From contig DBGA01000002.1 of NCBI GenBank assembly GCA_002295325.1, positions 28,509-36,575 on the forward strand: a stretch of DNA of 8,067 nt. Direction: 5' to 3'. Both the position numbers and the translations under genes were made by a program. A model generated the notes under the pieces. That model saw nothing but the letters and a program-made list of their open reading frames with translations. It was not told where the DNA came from and did not search any database. The stretch comes from Ruminococcaceae bacterium UBA866. Lineage in GTDB: Bacteria; Bacillota; Clostridia; Oscillospirales; Ruminococcaceae. Positions 1 through 7,123 of the stretch are shown here, in pieces (the first letter of the stretch is position 1; the number at the start of each line of letters is the position of its first letter).

Positions 1-1
1 A

Positions 2-820
2 AAAGTGGTTGTATGCCCAGGATTTTTATTTGAGCAAGCCGTATTCAAAGCTCAAACAACTCACCCAACTGTAAAATTCATCATTCTTGATGGAGTTCCA
101 CATAGTGGTGACTACAAGGCAGTTATAGCAGACAATACTTATTCTATTTTCTATGCTGAGCAGCAATCAGGCTTCTTAGCTGGATATGCTGCAGTAAAAG
201 AAGGATATACTAAGTTAGGATTTATGGGTGGAATCGCTGTTCCTCCAGTAATTAATTTCGGATACGGATTTATTCAAGGTGCAGACTATGCAGCAGCAGA
301 ACTAGGACTTGCAAAAGATGCTTTAGAAATTAAGTACACATATGTTGGAAACTTTGATGCTAGCCCTGAAAATCAAACTATTGCTTCTTCATGGTATAAC
401 GATGGGACAGAAGTAATTTTTGGTTGCGGTGGTGGTGTTGGTAACTCAGTTATGGCAGCAGCAGAATCTGCTAAAGCTAAAGTAATTGGCGTTGACGTTG
501 ACCAATCAGCAGAGTCAGAGACTGTTATTACATCAGCATTTAAAGAGCTTGGTAGTTCAGCTTATAATGCAATTAAAGGCTATTATAATAATTCATTCCC
601 AGGTGGAAAGAGCGAAGTTCTTGATATTACTGTTGATGCAGTAGGCTTACCTATGAAAACATCTAGATTTGAAAAGTTCAAACAAGCAGATTATGATGCT
701 ATTTATAAAAAGTTAGTTGATGATAAAGATGGTATCAGAACAAATATTAAAGACAATACTGCTGCAAAACTTGCAAGTGAACTAAAAACTGCACACACAA
801 AAGTGACTGTTATCGGCTAA
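2..820 (+). CDS. nupN: BMP/PnrA-family nucleoside-binding lipoprotein of an ABC importer, 5' end missing
   Basis: This is the extracytoplasmic substrate-binding protein of a nucleoside ABC importer. It would be lipid-anchored outside the membrane and deliver nucleosides to the permeases encoded downstream. The frame is already open at the window edge, and about 272 codons are visible. Family members are usually about 350-400 residues, so roughly the first 100, including signal peptide and lipobox cysteine, lie outside the window. Family-typical segments are seen: VVVCPGFLFEQAV near the edge, VKFIILDGVPH, the FYAEQQSGFLAGYAA helix, LGFMGG, FGYGFIQGAD, the glycine-rich FGCGGGVGNSV and VIGVDVDQ. 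In PnrA/BMP proteins such segments line the hinge and the nucleoside pocket. The downstream ATPase, two permeases and pdp fit nucleosides rather than sugars. The nupN name is by analogy with the Bacillus guanosine importer; which nucleoside is bound cannot be read from the sequence. The GTG at 5 is an internal valine codon, not a start. Confidence 0.9.
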   Translation, partial: KVVVCPGFLFEQAVFKAQTTHPTVKFIILDGVPHSGDYKAVIADNTYSIFYAEQQSGFLAGYAAVKEGYTKLGFMGGIAVPPVINFGYGFIQGADYAAAELGLAKDALEIKYTYVGNFDASPENQTIASSWYNDGTEVIFGCGGGVGNSVMAAAESAKAKVIGVDVDQSAESETVITSAFKELGSSAYNAIKGYYNNSFPGGKSEVLDITVDAVGLPMKTSRFEKFKQADYDAIYKKLVDDKDGIRTNIKDNTAAKLASELKTAHTKVTVIG

Positions 821-830
821 TTGGTCATTT

Positions 831-869
831 TAATGGTTCCCATGCTTTTTCTTAGCATGGGAACTATTA
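831..869 (+). repeat. Intercistronic hairpin between binding-protein and ATPase genes
   Basis: A 16-bp stem is formed by 831-846 and 854-869. It is perfect except for one G:U pair (835/865), has a 7-base T/C loop (847-853), and its core is GTTCCCATGCT/AGCATGGGAAC. No run of T follows; the next bases are AATAATTACAC. It is therefore better read as an mRNA-stabilising or processing hairpin, or a partial attenuator, than as a full terminator. This position, just after the binding-protein gene, is where ABC operons commonly carry such a structure, leaving the binding protein in excess over the membrane components. The structure is seen directly; the role is inferred. Confidence 0.75.
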
Positions 870-895
870 AATAATTACACTAAGGGGAAAAAACA

Positions 896-2425
896 ATGAA
901 TTGTATAGTTGAAATGCTTAACATTACGAAACGGTTTCCGGGAATTATTGCTAACGACAACATCTCGATACAATTAAAAAAAGGTGAAATTCACGCACTT
1001 TTAGGCGAAAATGGTGCAGGAAAATCAACCCTGATGTCTATTCTTTTTGGATTATACCAACCAGATGAGGGAGTTATTAAAAAAGATGGCATAGAAGTTG
1101 AAATTAACAATCCTAACGATGCAAATAGACTAGGGATTGGCATGGTTCACCAACATTTTAAATTGGTACAAAACTTTACTGTCTTAGAAAATATCATATT
1201 AGGGGTAGAAACGGTTAAAAACTCATTTTTACATATGAGTGAGGCTAGAAAAAAAGTGTTAACTCTCAGCCAAACATATAATTTGAAAATTGACCCTGAC
1301 AGTCTAGTATCGGACATTACCGTAGGAATGCAACAAAGGGTAGAAATTTTGAAAACCCTTTATAGGGAAAACGAAATTTTAATATTTGATGAACCCACAG
1401 CAGTATTAACACCTGACGAAATTGTGGAACTAATGGGTATCATGAAAAGACTAATACAAGAGGGTAAATCAATCTTGTTTATTACGCATAAGCTTGCGGA
1501 AATTAAAGAAATTGCAGATCGATGTACTGTTATTCGCAAAGGAAAATATATTGGCACAGTAAATGTGGAAGATGTCACAAAAGAAGATATGAGTGAACTT
1601 ATGGTAGGGTATAAGGTGAACTTTGAAATTGAAAAAGCCCCTGCTACACCAGCTGATATTGTTTTGGATGTTAAGGGATTGACTGTGAAATCCAAAAAAG
1701 GAAAAAACAGAGTAAACGATGTAAGCTTCCAAGTGAGGGCCGGAGAAATTGTCTGTATTGCAGGAATTGATGGTAACGGACAAGAAGAATTGATTTATGC
1801 CTTAACAGGCATAATTCCATCCACCTCTCTAGAATTTAAACTATTGGGTAACGAAATTTCGAAGAAGACCATTAAACAGAGAAATGAAATTGGAATGGCA
1901 CACATTCCAGCAGACAGACACAAGCATGGTTTGGTTTTAGAATACAATATTGCTAAAAATATGGTGATTAAGAATTTTGGTGACAAAAAGTTTCAAAAGA
2001 TGGGGTTTATTAAATTTGACCATATGTACAATCATGCGGATGAATTGATTGAAAAGTTTGATATTAGAGCGAGTAATGGAAGTCATACCGACGCAAGGTC
2101 TATGTCAGGAGGCAACCAACAAAAAGTTATAGTAGCTCGTGAAATATCTGAAGATACGGCGCTATTAATTGCTGTACAGCCAACAAGAGGTCTTGACGTT
2201 GGAGCAATTGAATATATTCATAAGCAAATTATATCCCAAAGAGACAAAGGAAAAGCAATTCTGCTTGTGTCCTTAGAGCTTGATGAAGTGCTAGGCCTTA
2301 GTGATAGAATTCTAGTGATTTACGAAGGCGAGATTGTTGCTGATTTAAACGCACAAGAAACAGACAACAAGGAGCTTGGCATGTTTATGGCTGGTGCAAA
2401 AAAAGGAGGGGCACATGAAGAATAA
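896..2425 (+). CDS. nupO: Nucleoside ABC importer, double-domain ATPase (NupO-like)
   Basis: This cytoplasmic ATPase powers the nucleoside importer. Its 509 residues contain two fused ABC domains, the usual form and length for the CUT2/BMP-linked class. Domain 1 (about 1-240) has Walker A GENGAGKST at 37-45, the Q-loop in MVHQHF (Q86), a degenerate signature VGMQQ (143-147), Walker B with catalytic Glu in LIFDEP (162-167) and the switch His in THK (H198). Domain 2 (about 256-500) has a degenerate Walker A GIDGNGQEE (290-298) with no P-loop lysine, the intact signature MSGGNQQK (403-410) and a Walker B replaced by LLIAVQPTRGLD (423-434), where Gln stands in for the catalytic Glu. So only one of the two composite sites looks competent, as is normal for this family. 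The start is supported by AAGGGG at 882-887, 8 bases upstream. The 3' end overlaps the first permease gene by 11 bp. The symbol is by analogy with the Bacillus guanosine importer. Confidence 0.93.
   Translation: MNCIVEMLNITKRFPGIIANDNISIQLKKGEIHALLGENGAGKSTLMSILFGLYQPDEGVIKKDGIEVEINNPNDANRLGIGMVHQHFKLVQNFTVLENIILGVETVKNSFLHMSEARKKVLTLSQTYNLKIDPDSLVSDITVGMQQRVEILKTLYRENEILIFDEPTAVLTPDEIVELMGIMKRLIQEGKSILFITHKLAEIKEIADRCTVIRKGKYIGTVNVEDVTKEDMSELMVGYKVNFEIEKAPATPADIVLDVKGLTVKSKKGKNRVNDVSFQVRAGEIVCIAGIDGNGQEELIYALTGIIPSTSLEFKLLGNEISKKTIKQRNEIGMAHIPADRHKHGLVLEYNIAKNMVIKNFGDKKFQKMGFIKFDHMYNHADELIEKFDIRASNGSHTDARSMSGGNQQKVIVAREISEDTALLIAVQPTRGLDVGAIEYIHKQIISQRDKGKAILLVSLELDEVLGLSDRILVIYEGEIVADLNAQETDNKELGMFMAGAKKGGAHEE
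2403..2411 (+). promoter_or_regulatory. Ribosome binding site fixing the start of the first permease
   Basis: AAGGAGGGG lies just upstream of ATG 2415, inside the last codons of the ATPase gene (the Lys-Gly-Gly near its C-terminus). It decides for ATG 2415 over the in-frame ATG at 2376, which lies deeper in the ATPase gene and has no such site. Translation of the two genes is probably coupled. Confidence 0.8.
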
Positions 2426-3539
2426 TATATTTAAAAAAGAAGGTTTTCTTGGTATCTCCTCCTCAGTATTATCGGTAGCGATAGGACTTTTCGTTGGGTT
2501 TGTGGTACTTTTAATAAGTAATCCAGGTCAAGCGTTTGAAGGAGTTAATATCATTTTACTTGGTGGATTTAACGCGGGCGCAATGGGAATAGGTCAAGTT
2601 TTATATGGTGCTACCCCGATTATATTAACAGGATTATCTGTGGGGTTTGCATTTAAAACAGGGCTTTTTAATATAGGTACATCTGGTCAGATGATTGTTG
2701 GTGCTTTTGCTGCGGTATATGTATCGCTAAAGTGGACATTCATTCCAGAGGGTATGATGTTACCCGTGGCTCTCGTTATGTCGATTATTGCTGGTGGGTT
2801 ATGGGCACTGCTACCTGGTATGTTAAAAACATATTGTAACGTTTCGGAAGTTATATCAACCATTATGATGAACTACATAGGTATGTATACGGTGAACTAT
2901 TTGGTATCCAAAACTATTTTTGATAGTATGCGTAACCAATCCATTACACCGCCAAGCTATGCGGTACTGCCAAAATGGGGGCTTGATAAATTGTTCCCTG
3001 GTTCAAGCATCAACTGTGGTATTTTTATTGCTATTGCTGTGGTAATTTTGATGTATATAATTTTGAATAAAACCACTTTCGGATTTGAGTTAACCGCTTG
3101 CGGATTTAATAAAGATGCAAGCGAATATGCTGGAATTAATTCAAAGAAAAACATCATTCTATCCATGGTGATTGCGGGCGCCATCGCAGGACTTGCGGGA
3201 GGAGTTCTATTCCTTTCTGGAACAGGCAAACATATCGAAGTTCTAGACATTTTAATACCAGAAGGATTTATGGGCATTCCAGTTGCACTTTTGGGTGCAT
3301 CAAATCCAATTGGAATTTTGCTTAGTGGACTATTTATATCATATATCAGTGTAGGTGGATTTTATTTACAAGCACTTAACTACCCACCTCAAGTAATTGA
3401 TATTATCATTTCGCTCATTATCTACTTTACAGCATTTTCTACTATCCTTAAAAATGTCGTAAAGTTTGTTGTGGGAAAAATACCATCTAAAACAAATAAA
3501 ATTGATAAAACCATTACAATAGATAAAGGAGGAGAATAA
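2415..3539 (+). CDS. nupP: Nucleoside ABC importer, permease subunit 1 (NupP-like)
   Basis: This is an integral membrane subunit of 374 residues that pairs with the second permease to form the translocation channel. It is a BPD_transp_2-type permease. Hydrophobic segments occur near 15-35, 47-75, 83-105, 115-135, 143-163, 200-217, 247-268, 285-313 and 327-345. Family-typical stretches are GLSVGFAFKTGLFNIGTSGQ (73-92), the cytoplasmic coupling region TTFGFELTACGFNKDASEYA (220-239) leading into SMVIAGAIAGLAGGV, and PEGFMGIPVALLGASNPIG (282-300). The polar tail (about 355-374) is rich in Lys, Thr and Ile. ATG 2415 was chosen because a strong ribosome binding site precedes it. The gene overlaps the ATPase gene by 11 bp and stops 2 bp before the next permease. 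Its last codons (Asp-Lys-Gly-Gly-Glu) carry the next gene's ribosome binding site, so the importer subunits are tightly coupled in translation. Confidence 0.92.
   Translation: MKNNIFKKEGFLGISSSVLSVAIGLFVGFVVLLISNPGQAFEGVNIILLGGFNAGAMGIGQVLYGATPIILTGLSVGFAFKTGLFNIGTSGQMIVGAFAAVYVSLKWTFIPEGMMLPVALVMSIIAGGLWALLPGMLKTYCNVSEVISTIMMNYIGMYTVNYLVSKTIFDSMRNQSITPPSYAVLPKWGLDKLFPGSSINCGIFIAIAVVILMYIILNKTTFGFELTACGFNKDASEYAGINSKKNIILSMVIAGAIAGLAGGVLFLSGTGKHIEVLDILIPEGFMGIPVALLGASNPIGILLSGLFISYISVGGFYLQALNYPPQVIDIIISLIIYFTAFSTILKNVVKFVVGKIPSKTNKIDKTITIDKGGE
3525..3534 (+). promoter_or_regulatory. Ribosome binding site of the second permease gene
   Basis: AAAGGAGGAG is encoded by the final codons of the upstream permease gene and lies 7 bases before ATG 3542. 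It is a near-consensus site and indicates translational coupling. Confidence 0.8.
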
Positions 3540-3541
3540 TC

Positions 3542-4495
3542 ATGCAAGTCGTATATTTTTTAGTACAGCAAACTATGTTCTTCTCTATCCCTTTATTAAT
3601 CGTAGCTTTGGGTGGTATGTTTTCAGAACGTAGTGGTGTTGTAAATATCGCACTTGAGGGGCTAATGATTATTGGTGCGTTCTCAGGAATATTATTTATT
3701 AATATATTCCAAGGTGTGATATCAGGCCAAGCGTTGCTAATTCTTGCGCTCATTGTTGCAGCGGCTGCAGGAATGTTGTTTTCACTATTGCATGCCTACG
3801 CATCAATTAACATGAAAGCAAATCAAATAATTAGTGGAACTGCACTTAATATGTTGGCGCCAGCTTTGGCAATTTTTGTGGCCAGAATGATTTATAATGT
3901 GCAACAAGTACCTTTTAAGAATGAGTTCAGAATTGAAAAAGTACCAGTGCTGGGCGATATACCTATCTTAGGTGATTTGTTTTTCAAAAACACATATATC
4001 ACCACTTTTCTTGGGTTTATCATATTAGCTATTGCATACGTAGTGTTATTTAAAACTAAATTTGGATTAAGGCTCCGTGCTTGCGGTGAACATCCTGGAG
4101 CGGCGGATTCTGTTGGTGTTAACGTACAAAAAATAAGATATTCGGGAGTTTTAATTTCTGGATGTCTTGCAGGAATTGGCGGAGTTGTATTTGTCGTTCC
4201 GACTTCTACGAACTTCAACGCAACCGTTGCTGGATATGGATTTTTAGCACTTGCAGTTTTAATATTTGGACAATGGAATCCTAAGAAAATATTGATGGCA
4301 GCGTTTTTATTCGGTGTCATGAAGACCCTATCTTCTGCATATTCAGGTATTCCAATGCTCAATGACCTTGGTTTACCATCAGTACTATACAAAATCTTCC
4401 CTTATGCAGTGACACTCATTGTACTAGCTTTCACATCAAGAAAACTTGTCGCGCCACTTGCATTGGGAAATGTTTATGATAAAGGATCTAGATAG
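3542..4495 (+). CDS. nupQ: Nucleoside ABC importer, permease subunit 2 (NupQ-like)
   Basis: This is the second membrane subunit of the importer, 317 residues, again of the BPD_transp_2 type and of normal length for the shorter partner. Diagnostic stretches are GGMFSERSGVVNIALEG (24-40), the segment that marks this permease type next to BMP proteins, and the coupling region KFGLRLRACGEHPGAADSVG (173-192), followed by the glycine-rich membrane helix LISGCLAGIGGVVFVV (204-219). Hydrophobic segments lie near 5-22, 35-57, 63-85, 97-115, 153-171, 203-220, 233-243, 250-262 and 285-297. The start has an excellent ribosome binding site (3525-3534). The gene begins 2 bp after the first permease and ends 2 bp before pdp. 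Together with the ATPase and the lipoprotein it completes a four-component importer. Confidence 0.92.
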   Translation: MQVVYFLVQQTMFFSIPLLIVALGGMFSERSGVVNIALEGLMIIGAFSGILFINIFQGVISGQALLILALIVAAAAGMLFSLLHAYASINMKANQIISGTALNMLAPALAIFVARMIYNVQQVPFKNEFRIEKVPVLGDIPILGDLFFKNTYITTFLGFIILAIAYVVLFKTKFGLRLRACGEHPGAADSVGVNVQKIRYSGVLISGCLAGIGGVVFVVPTSTNFNATVAGYGFLALAVLIFGQWNPKKILMAAFLFGVMKTLSSAYSGIPMLNDLGLPSVLYKIFPYAVTLIVLAFTSRKLVAPLALGNVYDKGSR

Positions 4496-4497
4496 CT

Positions 4498-5820
4498 ATG
4501 AGAATGTACGATATTATCTTAAAAAAAAGAGACGGACACAGTCTAACCGACCAAGAAATAGACTTTGTAGTCAAATCCTATACCAACGGAGATACTCCAG
4601 ACTATCAAATTGCCGCACTTCTAATGGCAATTTATTTTAAGGGAATGGACAAAAGGGAAACTGCTACATTGACTCTCGCTATGGCAAAATCAGGAGATAT
4701 GTTTGATTTATCATCTATCAATGGAATTAAGGTTGATAAGCATTCCACCGGTGGTGTTGGAGATAAAACGTCCTTGGTGATTGGTCCGATTGTTGCGGCT
4801 TGTGGTGTTCCAGTTGCAAAAATGTCAGGTCGTGGGCTTGGTCATACGGGTGGAACTGTTGACAAATTAGAGGCATTTCGTAACTTTAAAACATCAATCG
4901 AAGAAAAAGAATTTTTTGATATTGTAAATCAAATAGGAATTAGTATCATTGGCCAAACGGGAAATATTGCACCAGCAGATAAAAAGATTTATGCACTGCG
5001 TGATGTAACCGGAACCGTTGATAATGTTTCGCTAATTGCAGCATCGATAATGAGTAAAAAGCTTGCCGCGGGTTCAGACGCTATTTTACTTGATGTGAAA
5101 ACTGGTAGCGGTGCATTTATGAAAACCCTAGATGAGTCTATCAATTTGGCACAGGTTATGGTTGACATTGGTGTGGCAAACGGCAAAAAAATGACTGCAT
5201 TAATTACCGATATGGATAGACCACTAGGATATGTCATTGGTAATTCCTTAGAGTTAATTGAAGTCATCGATACGCTATCGGGCAAAGGTCCAGAAGATTT
5301 AACCCATATTTGCTTGGAACTTGCAGCAAATATGTTGTTCCTTGCGCAAAAGGGTAGCATGGATGAATGTATGGAAATAGCAAAGCAAACGATTGAAAAC
5401 GGTATGGCACTTGCAAAGCTTCGAGAAATGGTGGTTGCACAAGGAAGCGACGGAAAATATGTTGACGATACTGAAAATTTTGAAAAGTCAGAGGTTGTTT
5501 ATTCTGTTTTGGCATCAATGGATGGATATATTTATAAGATTGATACTGAAAAGTGTGGCATATCATCTGTCATATTAGGAGCAGGACGCAACAAAAAAGA
5601 AGATGCAATCGATTTTAGTGCAGGCATCATCTTGAAGAAAAAAACTGGAGATGCAGTGAAATTGGGCGAGGAAATCGCAGTGTTTCATACCAGAAGTGAA
5701 TTACTTGCAAAACAGGCTGAAAGCTTATTTTTAGAATCTATTGAAATAAGAACTGAAAAACCAGCTCCAGAAAAACTAATCTATGCAAAGGTTACCAAAG
5801 ATAGTGTCGAAAAATTTTAA
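4498..5820 (+). CDS. pdp: Pyrimidine-nucleoside phosphorylase
   Basis: This cytoplasmic enzyme splits uridine, thymidine or deoxyuridine with phosphate into the base and (deoxy)ribose-1-phosphate. It matches the Bacillus-type Pdp closely over its 440 residues. A small helical domain spans about 1-65 and carries DYQIAALLMAIYFKGM. Next come the phosphate-binding KHSTGGVGDK (81-90; K81, S83) and the thymidine phosphorylase signature SGRGLGHTGGTVDKLE (110-125; S110, T120). The base-binding residues are R168 (YALRDVTGTVD), S183 and K187 (ASIMSKK), followed by LDVKTGSGAFMKT (198-210). The C-terminal PYNP domain (about 345-415) carries LGAGRNKKEDAID. K108, in AKMSGR, replaces the Met of E. coli thymidine phosphorylase, which favours the broad-specificity enzyme (EC 2.4.2.2). 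The start ATG 4498 lies 2 bp past the permease stop, with AAAGGA at 4481-4486; the ATG at 4504 is a possible alternative. As last gene of the importer operon it probably feeds on the imported nucleosides. Confidence 0.95.
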   Translation: MRMYDIILKKRDGHSLTDQEIDFVVKSYTNGDTPDYQIAALLMAIYFKGMDKRETATLTLAMAKSGDMFDLSSINGIKVDKHSTGGVGDKTSLVIGPIVAACGVPVAKMSGRGLGHTGGTVDKLEAFRNFKTSIEEKEFFDIVNQIGISIIGQTGNIAPADKKIYALRDVTGTVDNVSLIAASIMSKKLAAGSDAILLDVKTGSGAFMKTLDESINLAQVMVDIGVANGKKMTALITDMDRPLGYVIGNSLELIEVIDTLSGKGPEDLTHICLELAANMLFLAQKGSMDECMEIAKQTIENGMALAKLREMVVAQGSDGKYVDDTENFEKSEVVYSVLASMDGYIYKIDTEKCGISSVILGAGRNKKEDAIDFSAGIILKKKTGDAVKLGEEIAVFHTRSELLAKQAESLFLESIEIRTEKPAPEKLIYAKVTKDSVEKF

Positions 5821-5836
5821 GATTTAAATAAAATAG

Positions 5837-5871
5837 AATGAGGTTGGTGGAATTTTTCCACCAACCTCATT
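5837..5871. terminator. Bidirectional terminator hairpin between convergent pdp and rluA-like genes
   Basis: Arms 5837-5852 (AATGAGGTTGGTGGAA) and 5856-5871 (TTCCACCAACCTCATT) are a perfect 16-bp inverted repeat with a TTT loop. On the + strand TATTATATA follows; on the - strand the stem is followed by CTATTTTATTTAAATC, which is T-rich. It lies 16 bp after the pdp stop and 23 bp beyond the stop of the opposing gene. A shared factor-independent terminator is the natural reading, and the T-tract is better for the - strand transcript. Confidence 0.85.
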
Positions 5872-5894
5872 TATTATATAAACGCATAACTTAT

Positions 5895-6851
5895 TTAGAA
5901 TTTCTCATCAAATTCTCTTGCGAACCAAACATCATTTAATTTGAATTCTTGGGAGTCTAGGTAACCAAGTTGGTGATAACAGTCATCAAATTCAAAACGT
6001 AGTTTGTAAGAACATAGCAGTTGATGTTTCTCGTTATATTCCTTGTTGACACGATTTAACCCATACTTCCCATCCCCAATAATAGGGTGATGAATATATG
6101 CCATATGTGCCCTTATTTGATGAGTTCTACCGGTTTTTAGCTCAACCTCAAGCAAAGAGTTTTTCCTGCTTTTTTTAAGAAGTTGATAGGTTGTAACAAT
6201 TGTTTTAGTTTCAGTAGTAGGTTTATCAAAAATTCTAACAGTGCTGTCATTTTCACTGCGTAGTAAAAAGTGAGTTAGAGTAGCTTTTGGAGGGTCAACA
6301 AGTCCACTGACAACGCAGAGATAATATTTTTTGACTTCACGATTTTTAATCTTTTCATTAAGAATACGCAACGATTCAGCATTTTTGGCAACAATAACAA
6401 TTCCGCTTGTGTTACGGTCAATGCGATTACAGAGTGATGGTGCGAAAGAAAGCTCGTCATCGGGGTTATACTCGCCCTTATCATACAGATAATGCAAGCA
6501 ACGGTTAATCAAAGTGTCAACTGCATTATCGTTATCCTCATGAACACATAATCCAACTTTTTTGTTACAAAGAAGTATATTATCGTCCTCAAACACAACA
6601 TCAACTACTGATGGTGCAAGTAGAAAATCTTTGTTGGAATTCTCATCGAAAAACTCATCATTGATGTATAACTCAATGATATCTTCTGTCTTTAATCGAT
6701 AGCTAATATCAGACTTTTTTGAGTTCACTTTAATTCGTTTAAGCCTTAGATATTTATACAATAGGTTTTTAGGAAGCTTAGGGACAGCTTTTGTTAGAAA
6801 CTTATCCAGACGTTGATTTTCATCGTTTGCTTTTATGATAAACGTTTTCAT
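5895..6851 (-). CDS. RluA-family 23S rRNA pseudouridine synthase with S4 domain
   Basis: The product converts specific uridines in RNA, probably 23S rRNA, to pseudouridine. It has 318 residues from the chosen start. An N-terminal S4-like RNA-binding domain (about 12-65) contains QRLDKFLTK and LRLKRIKVNSKK. The catalytic domain (about 85-310) has the motif CNRIDRNTSGIVIVAK (141-156), with D145 as the expected catalytic aspartate in the family pattern HRLDxxTSG; here Asn and Ile replace His-Arg-Leu context positions. It also has the motif LKTGRTHQIRAHMAYIHHPI (238-257) followed by GDGKYG (259-264). The start at 6851 was preferred because GAGGT (6861-6857) lies 5 bases upstream. The in-frame ATG at 6863 would bury that site and has none of its own. 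Which paralogue (RluA, C or D) and which uridine cannot be told. The gene is convergent to pdp and divergent from pyrE. Confidence 0.92.
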   Translation of the reverse strand: MKTFIIKANDENQRLDKFLTKAVPKLPKNLLYKYLRLKRIKVNSKKSDISYRLKTEDIIELYINDEFFDENSNKDFLLAPSVVDVVFEDDNILLCNKKVGLCVHEDNDNAVDTLINRCLHYLYDKGEYNPDDELSFAPSLCNRIDRNTSGIVIVAKNAESLRILNEKIKNREVKKYYLCVVSGLVDPPKATLTHFLLRSENDSTVRIFDKPTTETKTIVTTYQLLKKSRKNSLLEVELKTGRTHQIRAHMAYIHHPIIGDGKYGLNRVNKEYNEKHQLLCSYKLRFEFDDCYHQLGYLDSQEFKLNDVWFAREFDEKF

Positions 6852-6856
6852 CTTAT

Positions 6857-6861
6857 ACCTC
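6857..6861 (-). promoter_or_regulatory. Ribosome binding site deciding the rluA-like start
   Basis: On the - strand GAGGT is followed by 5 bases (ATAAG) and ATG at 6851. It overlaps the codons right after the alternative upstream ATG (6863), so initiation at 6851 is favoured. Confidence 0.6.
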
Positions 6862-6878
6862 ATTTAATTAATATAGAT

Positions 6879-6889
6879 ATTATATCATA
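6879..6889 (-). promoter_or_regulatory. Extended -10 promoter likely for the rluA-like gene
   Basis: On the - strand TATGATATAAT matches the full TRTGnTATAAT extended -10 consensus. The -35 region at 17-bp spacing (TATATC) is poor, as is tolerated for extended -10 promoters. Transcription would start near 6872, leaving about 20 bases of leader containing the GAGGT site. Inferred from sequence only. Confidence 0.5.
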
Positions 6890-6909
6890 GGCGATAGCGT
6901 TGATATAAT
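6879..6909. repeat. 31-bp inverted-repeat element, copy 1
   Basis: ATTATATCA (6879-6887), 13 bases, then TGATATAAT (6901-6909). Each arm read outward is a TGnTATAAT extended -10 box, so the element could place two divergent promoters over one operator. Copy 2 lies at 7124-7154 with the same arm sequence and the same 13-base spacer length; 25 of 31 bases agree, and the last 14 bases (AGCGTTGATATAAT) are identical. Confidence 0.75.
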
Positions 6910-6946
6910 TTGCCATCTTCCCCGAAAAGGCGAAGGGCATTTAAAA

Positions 6947-6974
6947 ATATAATGTTTGCTTGCAAACATTATAT
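6947..6974. repeat. 28-bp perfect palindrome
   Basis: The arms ATATAATGTTTGC (6947-6959) and GCAAACATTATAT (6962-6974) are perfect 13-bp complements around TT. The arms contain TATAAT facing outward on both strands (6948-6953 on +, 6973-6968 on -). With its flank, the - strand reads TATGATATAAT at 6978-6968, the same extended -10 as in front of the rluA-like gene. It could be a dimeric regulator's operator or a cruciform; without a T-tract on the + strand it is not a convincing terminator. Confidence 0.7.
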
Positions 6975-7047
6975 CATAAAATATATTGGATTAAAAATTA
7001 AATTTAATAAAAGTTAAAATCATCTTCCTTATTTCTACAAAATAGTA

Positions 7048-7053
7048 TATAAT
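7048..7053 (+). promoter_or_regulatory. Possible -10 box upstream of pyrE
   Basis: This is a consensus TATAAT. The -35 at 17-bp spacing (TTCCTT, 7025-7030) is weak. Transcription would begin about 7060-7062, giving pyrE a leader of roughly 125 bases that includes the downstream inverted repeat and starts at or next to an ATG. It is an alternative or additional promoter to the one at 7146-7154. Confidence 0.35.
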
Positions 7054-7123
7054 ATAGTCATATGTATATCAATAATTTCAATGATATGCGAGATTTGATT
7101 AGATTAAATTTTGCAAATTATCG

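Noticed and set aside
831..869. Factor-independent terminator ending the binding-protein gene
   Set aside because: The stem is strong but is followed by AATAATTACAC with no T-run, and the ATPase gene follows in the same direction with no visible promoter of its own.
1795..1986. CRISPR arrays, tRNAs, phage or defence genes anywhere in the window (one - strand frame here was considered)
   Set aside because: No repeat-spacer pattern, no cloverleaf and no such protein families were seen. The frame at these positions is a shadow of the ATPase gene.
2376..2414. Upstream in-frame start (ATG 2376) for the first permease
   Set aside because: It would extend the gene 50 bp into the ATPase without a ribosome binding site, whereas ATG 2415 has a near-perfect one and gives a normal N-terminus.
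3892..4392. 166-codon open frame on the - strand inside the second permease gene
   Set aside because: It is a mirror of the permease codons: composition is odd, there is no ribosome binding site, and the + strand frame is strongly family-typical.
4446..4640. 64-codon + strand frame spanning the permease-pdp junction
   Set aside because: It is out of frame with two clearly conserved genes that cover the whole stretch, and has no recognisable product.
6952..7017. 21-codon frame starting within the 28-bp palindrome
   Set aside because: No ribosome binding site at normal spacing, low-complexity Lys/Ile/Tyr composition, and no supporting context.
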